Shown in pieces: positions 1 to 5,097 of a stretch of 5,097 bases of DNA. The position numbers were made by a program, and so were the translations under genes. Position 1 is the first letter of the stretch; every line of letters begins with the position of its first letter. A model generated the notes under the pieces. It was not told the origin of the DNA, did no database searches, and was given only the letters and a program-made list of their open reading frames with translations. Source of the stretch: Gammaproteobacteria bacterium (lineage in GTDB: Bacteria; Pseudomonadota; Gammaproteobacteria; UBA1113); assembly GCA_019752835.1 (NCBI GenBank), contig JAIELR010000023.1, forward strand, positions 1-5,097, given 5' to 3'.

Positions 1-399
1 TAACCGGTAGCGCTTTGTGTTTCCATAGGGGATAACCACATAATTTCGGGCAAATCCGTCCCCCGGGTGTTTGAGCAACTCCAACATAAACATGTCACTT
101 AACGCTTGTGGGTCGAGCGGGTATTGGGCGTATGCTTCTTCACGAAAGACGGTTTCCAGTGTTTTTCCTGGCACCGTAAGAGAAACTAAAACAGGATAGG
201 TACAATGCCTTTGTCCTGTCTTTTTACCAACGACTTGGAAAACCACCAGTTCACTGGGCGTTGTTCCATGGCCGCAGATCCGTTGTCCTAATAAATCCAC
301 CGCATAGGCCATCATAGGAAAATCCGGATGCTCTTTCAAATAAATATCGAGAGCCTTCTCGTCGGTCAGTCGAGTTACCCGTCGATAAGCATAAGCCGA
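1..399 (-). other. Start of a PI3/4-kinase-like region in the giant protein (residues about 1219-1351, cut by window edge)
   Basis: The segment begins near AYAYRRVTRL and contains HPDFPMMAYAVDLLGQRICG, an amphipathic helix before a Gly-rich turn. GHGTTPSELVVFQV (1261-1274) looks like a nucleotide-binding hairpin. PVLVSLTVPG (1287-1296) follows and resembles a hinge strand. LLKHPGDGFARNYVV (1326-1340) has the Asp...Asn arrangement (D1332, N1337) of a phosphotransferase catalytic loop. In this fold a metal-binding Asp motif comes next, and it would fall beyond base 1. No obvious lysine occurs between G1263 and V1275 to serve as the ATP-anchoring residue, so the domain could be inactive or may not be a kinase. 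The assignment rests on pattern memory alone. Confidence 0.42.
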
Positions 400-3300
400 G
401 GAAGAAGGACGAGGCAGCATTGAGCTGTGTTTTAAGTGGCCGCTTTTAGGTTCTATCAATGACATGATTGCCTGAGAGCTTAAAGAGAGCACTTTCCCCT
501 GTGACGTCCAGCAGGTTACCTGCAAAGACGAAGCGGTCGCAGCAGGCGAAGAACTTTCGCCAAACCTGGGTAATAAGGAAAGTTGCTCGTGAAGTTGTTC
601 GGCTTTGACTTTCTCAAAAGCCCGAAATCCGACTTCATCGGCTTCGTAATGCAGCGTCTCTAGAAAAGGTATCAGAGGTGCTAATTCTTTTTTGTTATAA
701 AGAAGCTTGTGCCATACTAACCACACTTGTCGATATTGATAGGGCGAACGTTTGCCGTCGTCGTCTTTTGCCGCCTTCTCAACCTCGGGAAAGGCGTGAT
801 AAAGGGCAGCATAAGGCAAAAAGGAGTAACCCACCAATGTGTGTAAGAGAGTCAGAATGGCGCCTACCTTTTCTACCATTTGTTCTTCCGGCAGAAACAT
901 GAGTGTATCTAACGGAACAAGCTGTCGCGCCAGCTGAATAAAAAAAGGTTGACCGCTGGAAAGCGCATCATAAAGTGCGGGCAATAAAACTTTCTGCAAG
1001 ATCAGTAGGAGCGAAGAAGACTTCTGGGAAGGGTGACTCTCATACACCTGAATATAGCGCAATGCCCCCACCAGTAAAAGGCAGGTAGCCTCTTCTTCTG
1101 GGTGAGTTCTCCCTCGGGTAACAAAGGTCTCTTCGACGGCTTGTATAATAAAATGAGGAACAGCATCATTGCTTTCAATCTCATTGAGCGATACAACCTG
1201 CTGAATGGGCAACTCACCGCGCTCAAGCAGCCACCAATAACATCCCCAAAACAAGGCATTAATAAGTTCAGGAGGACGCGCCTCACTCGCTTCAAACAAC
1301 ATAGCCTTATTTTGCGCCATGCGCGCCGCGCTCGCCTGAAAAACGGCTGCTTCGGGCGGAATATTGATAATGACTTTGCTGCATCGGACCACGCTAGCCC
1401 AACTCCCTTGCGTCCCTAATCGCTCGAGCCATTGCCCACTATAGTTAGAGCGTAATAAAGCAACAGAGCCTACCCACGCAGGATCGTGTTCTTGCCAGTA
1501 ATCAAGGAAGGCCCACAACCGCTCTTCAAGGGGAGGACCTTGCTTTTCTATGGACACGGGCAGCGAGAGGCGCACTAGCTGCTTCTCAACCCATTTCTCA
1601 GCGGGGTGAACACGCTCATTTAACTCGGACGGAGGTCCCGCGTGCACCAGAGGCGCCAACACATGATTTTTGAAATAACGAAAGAGATTCTGTCGGTCTT
1701 TACTTAATCTTGAGAGTAAGGGCAAGTAGGCACTACTTTGTCCCTGAGCCTCGAGGCGCCAGCGATGAAGGATAATAAGGCCCTGAACAAGTTTTTGGGT
1801 AAAGGGGCGCGGCCAATGGCCTTCCAGAGCATCACACCACACTTCTTCTGAAAAAGGCGGAAACGTAGCATTGCCTCGATGGTGATAGAAGGCTGCCATA
1901 AGCGCCAGAGTGATAAATTTAATGCTGTCTTTGAGTGTTTTTCCCTGTTTAATCAGTGCTCGGTATTGTAAGGGAAGCTCGCGTTGGCTATAGGTCAAAC
2001 CGATTTGCTGGTAAGGTACCTGCCTTTGAAGGCGACGTTGATAATCTTGCCAAAGCGTCTTCTCGCCAAACAGGCATTGGCTCTGAAGCAACGCCAGTGC
2101 CGAGATGCTCTCGTTCTGAAAACCGGCCGTGCATGTTGCCAGTGCCGCTTGCACCAAAGCGGCTAAACCCGTAGGTGTTTGAATGAAGGATGGCATGGGG
2201 AATTTTTTGGATATAAAAAGGTGCACCCAATCGCCAGCATCCAGCCCTAATCCTTGACATTCATGCAGCGCTCCGTCCTCTGCGCGTGTCCAATCATCGC
2301 CCCAGAAAATAAGCGCTTGGTGCCAACGCTGTAACAGCAATTGGAAGTAAGGGTGCGCACGACAACTCTCTTCTGCCACCAGTAAAAAAGGATCTAAATC
2401 AGAATAAGCATGCGCGCTTGACTGAGCGAGCGAGCCTTTGAGGCAAAGCGCAAACGGGCACGGGGCTTCACCGGGAAGATGCGTTAACATCGTCTCAAGC
2501 TGATGCGACAGCGCTTGACATACCGCTTGGGAATAATCACGAATAGCAGATGCTATCTGATCTGTACTCGCCGCCGCTGCGCGCTGATAAAGCTTGGTAC
2601 GCAAGCTCTTTAATACTTCACGTTCGGGCCAGACGCTCCCTGTGTCGTTTTCATCCACCGGAAGGGATGAGAGCTCTACCCCGCTTGGCGCATTCAAGTC
2701 AACAGCGAGGGAGGCATTGAGTTGGACAATTTCATAATAGCCAAGAAGTGCATTTAAATCAGAAACAGTCCCTGTCCACGTATTAAGCTCTCGCCACTGA
2801 GGCAACGTCAACTGTTTGACGTGAGGGTAAATCGGAAAGTCAAATACAGCAAGTAAGTGAGCTTTTTGCTCGGAAGAGAGGCGATGGACGATGTGGGTGG
2901 CATCTAGGTGGTTAAGCACCCACAGCCTCTGGCCATCCAGCACATACGCCCAATAGGTGGCTCCCTCTTGTGGTAGATAAGCAGCGGGGTCAAATCCTTC
3001 GCAAGTCCAGGCCTGACAGCGTAGATATTTCAAAAAAAACGGCATCCCTTCCAGCGCATTGATACAATTTTGCGCAAAAGTCTTATCCTCGAGAGCCTCT
3101 TGAGCGCGCTCTTGGCTTAGGGTCTTGTCATTAATGGCGTCTCGATGTTGTTGCTGGCTTAACGCAAAATAAGCGCGTAATGCTGAAAAAACGGTGTCTA
3201 ACAGTTGCCAGGGTGTAGTCTGCTCAGAGAGTTGATGGGCTGCATAACCAGGCTCCAGCTCAGCATCGGCTCTAAACCGGATATCGCCAGGGTCATAGCG

Positions 3301-4053
3301 CTTGACGAGAATACCCGCGCCCTGTGTGCAAAAAATATTAAGAACTGTTTGAAGTGAGAGGGCATGGCGTTGATAAAAAAGTCTACCTTGCTCTGGCATC
3401 CAGGTCGTGATTTTTTTTATCGAAATGACAAAAAAGCCGAGCAACTGCTGCATCCTATCCAAATGCCCTGGTTCTGCCTCGCGAGAACGTAGATGATTAA
3501 ACAAGCCTTCAAGCTGCACCGTGCACTCCGCGACGTGGCGTTGAAGCACGGCCCTTTGCAAGGCTGGCTCATTGTTTGCTTTATAAGCGCACTTTAACGC
3601 TTCCATCGACCAATACAGCGCCTCTTCATCTCGCCGTTCACGCAGTTTCATCTGGGCAAAGTGCTCAAAAAAAATACTTTTCTCTTCTTCAGGCAGGCAA
3701 CTGATTGCATGCAGAAGATAAGATTCAACAAGGGGAAATTTCCCCTCTTCCAGGAAGGAGCGCAGGTTAAGGGGATTGACCGGGTTATTATCGCGTAAGG
3801 GTGAGCCCGTGACAGGTGCACTGCCCTGCGGCGCAGGCGAGCGGATGGCAAAAGAGGTTTTCTCCCATCCCTTCAACAACTCCAGTAACGTGGCGAGAGA
3901 AAGTAAAACAGATGCGCTAGGCGGTTGCTGAGGCTGCACCCATTCATTTAAAAAACATGTCCAACAGGCGGCTAAAGAAGCCAACCGATTAATATTAAAT
4001 GCGTCAGGCCTTTTCAAGGCATCCGTAAGACTCTTAAGTCTTAATTTAAACAT
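1..4053 (-). CDS. Giant multidomain protein: TPR-like helices, DUF294/GlnD-type nucleotidyltransferase motif, C-terminal kinase-like region (3' end outside window)
   Basis: One frame stays open for 1351 codons from ATG 4053 to base 1; I checked it codon by codon and found no stop. The C-terminus is missing. Residues 100-190 are charged amphipathic helices resembling one or two TPR units. Residues 540-554 read GSLAQSSAHAYSDLD, the GS-x10-DxD signature of nucleotidyltransferases (G540, S541, D552, D554). D605 in GLGLDAGDW is the likely third metal-binding acid, and FIQTPTGLA (623-631) and the 652-671 helix fit the DUF294-like family. Residues 672-1170 match nothing I recognise. Residues 1219-1351 resemble the start of a PI3/4-kinase-like fold, with GHGTTPSEL (1261-1269), PVLVS (1287-1291) and PGDGFARN (1330-1337). 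There is no signal peptide or clear membrane helix, so the protein is soluble or secreted by a specialised system. The substrate is unknown. The reading frame is near certain, the nucleotidyltransferase fold likely and the kinase-like region tentative. Confidence 0.9.
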   Translation of the reverse strand, partial: MFKLRLKSLTDALKRPDAFNINRLASLAACWTCFLNEWVQPQQPPSASVLLSLATLLELLKGWEKTSFAIRSPAPQGSAPVTGSPLRDNNPVNPLNLRSFLEEGKFPLVESYLLHAISCLPEEEKSIFFEHFAQMKLRERRDEEALYWSMEALKCAYKANNEPALQRAVLQRHVAECTVQLEGLFNHLRSREAEPGHLDRMQQLLGFFVISIKKITTWMPEQGRLFYQRHALSLQTVLNIFCTQGAGILVKRYDPGDIRFRADAELEPGYAAHQLSEQTTPWQLLDTVFSALRAYFALSQQQHRDAINDKTLSQERAQEALEDKTFAQNCINALEGMPFFLKYLRCQAWTCEGFDPAAYLPQEGATYWAYVLDGQRLWVLNHLDATHIVHRLSSEQKAHLLAVFDFPIYPHVKQLTLPQWRELNTWTGTVSDLNALLGYYEIVQLNASLAVDLNAPSGVELSSLPVDENDTGSVWPEREVLKSLRTKLYQRAAAASTDQIASAIRDYSQAVCQALSHQLETMLTHLPGEAPCPFALCLKGSLAQSSAHAYSDLDPFLLVAEESCRAHPYFQLLLQRWHQALIFWGDDWTRAEDGALHECQGLGLDAGDWVHLFISKKFPMPSFIQTPTGLAALVQAALATCTAGFQNESISALALLQSQCLFGEKTLWQDYQRRLQRQVPYQQIGLTYSQRELPLQYRALIKQGKTLKDSIKFITLALMAAFYHHRGNATFPPFSEEVWCDALEGHWPRPFTQKLVQGLIILHRWRLEAQGQSSAYLPLLSRLSKDRQNLFRYFKNHVLAPLVHAGPPSELNERVHPAEKWVEKQLVRLSLPVSIEKQGPPLEERLWAFLDYWQEHDPAWVGSVALLRSNYSGQWLERLGTQGSWASVVRCSKVIINIPPEAAVFQASAARMAQNKAMLFEASEARPPELINALFWGCYWWLLERGELPIQQVVSLNEIESNDAVPHFIIQAVEETFVTRGRTHPEEEATCLLLVGALRYIQVYESHPSQKSSSLLLILQKVLLPALYDALSSGQPFFIQLARQLVPLDTLMFLPEEQMVEKVGAILTLLHTLVGYSFLPYAALYHAFPEVEKAAKDDDGKRSPYQYRQVWLVWHKLLYNKKELAPLIPFLETLHYEADEVGFRAFEKVKAEQLHEQLSLLPRFGESSSPAATASSLQVTCWTSQGKVLSLSSQAIMSLIEPKSGHLKHSSMLPRPSSSAYAYRRVTRLTDEKALDIYLKEHPDFPMMAYAVDLLGQRICGHGTTPSELVVFQVVGKKTGQRHCTYPVLVSLTVPGKTLETVFREEAYAQYPLDPQALSDMFMLELLKHPGDGFARNYVVIPYGNTKRYRL
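2041..2526 (-). other. Nucleotidyltransferase core of the giant protein (residues about 510-671)
   Basis: This segment carries the one enzymatic signature with good support in the window. A hydrophobic strand CPFALCLK (532-539) leads into G540-S541. Ten residues follow before D552-L-D554 and then the hydrophobic strand PFLLV, the usual order of strand, GS, helix and DxD strand in nucleotidyltransferases. The ten-residue spacing is that of DUF294 proteins (GS.GR.E...(T/S)D.D). D605 lies on a later strand and fits the third metal ligand. Positions often held by Arg and Glu in GSxxRxE are Gln544 and Ser546 here. The catalytic residues are thus present, but the helix after GS is atypical. Known members transfer nucleotidyl groups to proteins or small molecules; the acceptor here cannot be read from sequence. 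Confidence 0.72.
3731..3746. repeat. 16-bp perfect palindrome inside the giant gene
   Basis: AGGGGAAATTTCCCCT is its own reverse complement. It lies within coding sequence (around residues 103-108, EGKFPL). It has no spacer, so it would not make a good RNA hairpin, and a protein-binding role inside the gene would be unusual. Chance is a sufficient explanation. Confidence 0.4.
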
Positions 4054-4096
4054 GGTATATGCATCCTTCGTACGAGTCACTAGACCATAGCGAATG
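4054..4096. other. 43-bp intergenic gap between the two minus-strand genes
   Basis: The gap lies between the TAA of the ankyrin gene and ATG 4053 of the giant gene. It has no stem-loop followed by a T run, so there is no sign of a terminator, and it is too short and feature-poor to support a promoter call. Together with the shared strand, this favours cotranscription. Confidence 0.7.
4064..4068 (-). promoter_or_regulatory. Shine-Dalgarno-like AAGGA for the giant gene
   Basis: On the minus strand the sequence reads GAAGGATGCATATACC then ATG, which puts AAGGA 10 nt before the start codon, slightly long but usable. This supports ATG 4053 over the in-frame GTG at 4080, which has no purine-rich sequence before it. 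The only in-frame stop upstream of both is TGA at 4102-4104. An out-of-frame ATG overlaps the site (4062-4064) and stops after seven codons. Confidence 0.6.
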
Positions 4097-5097
4097 TTAA
4101 ATCAAATTGAGCTGATCCAAATCAAGCTCATCGCTCTTTTGCACAGGGGCCTTTTTATCTTCAGGGTCTGGTGAGGGCAACGGCGGCATCAAAATATAGC
4201 GACTTTCACCCACGCGAAGTGAGACGCGCAAATCTGCTGGGGGAAGAAGGAGCGGGTATTTATCAAGCAATGGCGCAATAAGAGCCTCATACTCGCGATC
4301 CTCTTTTAACACGGGCATATCATAAGCCGTCAAGGTGATCTCTTTCGTCAAGAATACGTGAATCACAGCTTCTCGTAGCACGGGGCTCACCGCAGGATTA
4401 ACCAGCGACTCAGCTAACGGTGTACGCCCCTCACGGTTAACCAGTGTCGGATCAGCGCCATGTGCTAAGAGTAAGCTAATTAAGGTAGAGTGGCCGTTGA
4501 AGGCCGCATTATGAAGCGAGGTATTTTTTTGAAAACGTCCCTGCTCTTGCTGGTTAATCAAGACCTTGGCGCCATTGGCCAGTAGCCAAACAGCTGCTTT
4601 CACTTGTCCGAATAACGCCGCGGTATGCAATGCGGTACGTCCATAGGCACACGGCTCAGCTGGTTGAGCAAGGTTAAAGCCCGACCGAGGTACCCCTTGG
4701 CGAGTCGTCGATAAAAGCTGTAAGAGCTCCGCCGAATGCCTGTCTGCTTGCGCGGCGCGGTGTATCGGGTAATACCCCTCTTTATCGGGCACATCCACCG
4801 AATAATCTAGTTTTAGCAAAGTCTCGACTCGGGTAAGATTACCCTCCTGGCAGGCCTGCGCTAAATAAGAAGGCGGAAGGATAGATTTGAGCTCAGCAAT
4901 AACTTTTTTTCTATATTTCGCGGCAGAGTCGCGCATTGAAGGGGAGGGCCCGAGGCGCTTTTCTAAAAAATTTTTCAGTCCCTCTGGATTGTTCGTGTCA
5001 ATAAAAGCGAATGCGGTCTCTTGCTCGGCAGTAAAGGGCGCCGCGTCCCATTTGACATGCCATTCTTTTTTCTGCTGCTGAGGGATATCTCCCAGCG
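4097..5097 (-). CDS. Ankyrin-repeat protein, C-terminal part (5' end outside window)
   Basis: The frame is open from the right edge (first full codon at 5095) to TAA at 4097-4099, giving 332 residues of the C-terminal part. Counting from 5095, ankyrin units begin near residues 74 (YLAQACQEGNL), 108 (YYPIHRAAQ), 152 (GRTALHTAALFGQ), 191 (NTSLHNAAFNGH) and 223 (GRTPLAESL, degenerate). The third and fourth keep the classic TxLHxAAxxG...LLxxGA pattern. An insertion of about 20 residues separates the second and third. Ankyrin repeats bind other proteins and have no catalytic activity. The part before them (residues 1-73) is charged and unrecognised. The part after them ends in a Pro/Lys/Asp-rich linker and the acidic tail SDELDLDQLNLI. 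ATG 4936 is internal: coding continues upstream of it and it has no Shine-Dalgarno. The 43-bp gap to the next gene suggests cotranscription. The partner and function are unknown; in host-associated bacteria such proteins are often effectors, but no export signal is demonstrable here. Confidence 0.93.
   Translation of the reverse strand, partial: LGDIPQQQKKEWHVKWDAAPFTAEQETAFAFIDTNNPEGLKNFLEKRLGPSPSMRDSAAKYRKKVIAELKSILPPSYLAQACQEGNLTRVETLLKLDYSVDVPDKEGYYPIHRAAQADRHSAELLQLLSTTRQGVPRSGFNLAQPAEPCAYGRTALHTAALFGQVKAAVWLLANGAKVLINQQEQGRFQKNTSLHNAAFNGHSTLISLLLAHGADPTLVNREGRTPLAESLVNPAVSPVLREAVIHVFLTKEITLTAYDMPVLKEDREYEALIAPLLDKYPLLLPPADLRVSLRVGESRYILMPPLPSPDPEDKKAPVQKSDELDLDQLNLI
4334..4876 (-). other. 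Ankyrin-repeat block, about five units
   Basis: Five tandem helix-loop-helix units are readable. Two are canonical (TALHTAALFGQVKAAVWLLA and TSLHNAAFNGHSTLISLLLA). Two are looser at the start, and one is truncated at the end, where GRTPLAESL is not followed by a full second helix. The loop between the second and third units (TTRQGVPRSGFNLAQPAEP) is longer than the usual ankyrin hairpin, as is the one between the third and fourth. The repeats are not similar enough at the DNA level to suggest recent duplication. Confidence 0.9.

Noticed and set aside
678..902. A 74-codon plus-strand frame
   Set aside because: Antisense to the giant gene, with no ribosome binding site or family resemblance.
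1002..1295. A 97-codon minus-strand frame
   Set aside because: Same strand as the giant gene but in another frame and nested in it, with no domain. The long frame covers it without interruption.
1102..1419. A 105-codon open frame on the plus strand
   Set aside because: It lies wholly antisense to the 1351-codon frame, has no recognisable domain and an unnatural composition (many Arg, His and Pro near the end). It is a shadow of the real gene.
1988..2260. A 90-codon minus-strand frame
   Set aside because: It overlaps the nucleotidyltransferase region in a different frame. The motif-bearing frame is the real one.
4068..4075. 8-bp palindrome TCGTACGA in the intergenic gap, considered as an operator or terminator stem
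   Set aside because: It is too short, has no loop and no following T run, and overlaps the ribosome binding site. It is expected by chance.
4078..4080. GTG as an alternative start of the giant gene, nine codons upstream
   Set aside because: It lacks a purine-rich ribosome binding site, whereas ATG 4053 has AAGGA 10 nt upstream.
4934..4936. ATG as the start of the ankyrin gene
   Set aside because: The same frame is open for 53 more codons to the window edge, with protein-like composition, and no Shine-Dalgarno precedes this ATG (CTCGGGCCCTCCCCTTCA).
4887..5081. A 64-codon plus-strand frame
   Set aside because: Antisense to the ankyrin gene, with low-complexity composition and no supporting signal.

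Overview
The window holds two protein-coding genes on the minus strand. Both run off the window, so neither is complete. No RNA gene, mobile element, CRISPR array or convincing plus-strand gene is visible. Coding density is close to 100%: the only non-coding stretch is a 43-bp gap (4054-4096), and G+C looks close to half by eye.

Reading right to left (5' to 3' on the minus strand), the first gene (5097 to 4097) is the C-terminal 332 residues of an ankyrin-repeat protein whose start lies beyond the right edge. After 43 bp and a Shine-Dalgarno-like AAGGA, a very long frame opens at ATG 4053. It runs without a stop through all 1351 codons to base 1, so its C-terminus is beyond the left edge. This giant protein has TPR-like helices near its N-terminus and a nucleotidyltransferase signature of the GlnD/DUF294 type in the middle (GS-x10-DxD, with a plausible third Asp). 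A long unassigned, apparently helical region follows. At the left edge is the beginning of what looks like an atypical protein- or lipid-kinase-like domain.

The two genes share strand and spacing typical of an operon. Large proteins that join a degenerate nucleotidyltransferase to a kinase-like region, next to ankyrin-repeat proteins, are what I associate with intracellular bacteria of amoebae and other protists (Chlamydia-like organisms, Legionella and Coxiella relatives). That placement is inferred from protein style only; the window has no taxonomic marker gene. The most plausible joint role is host-directed (effector-like) activity: one protein would supply a protein-binding scaffold and the other nucleotidyl- and possibly phosphoryl-transfer activity. 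This is a hypothesis, and no secretion signal or secretion gene is visible.
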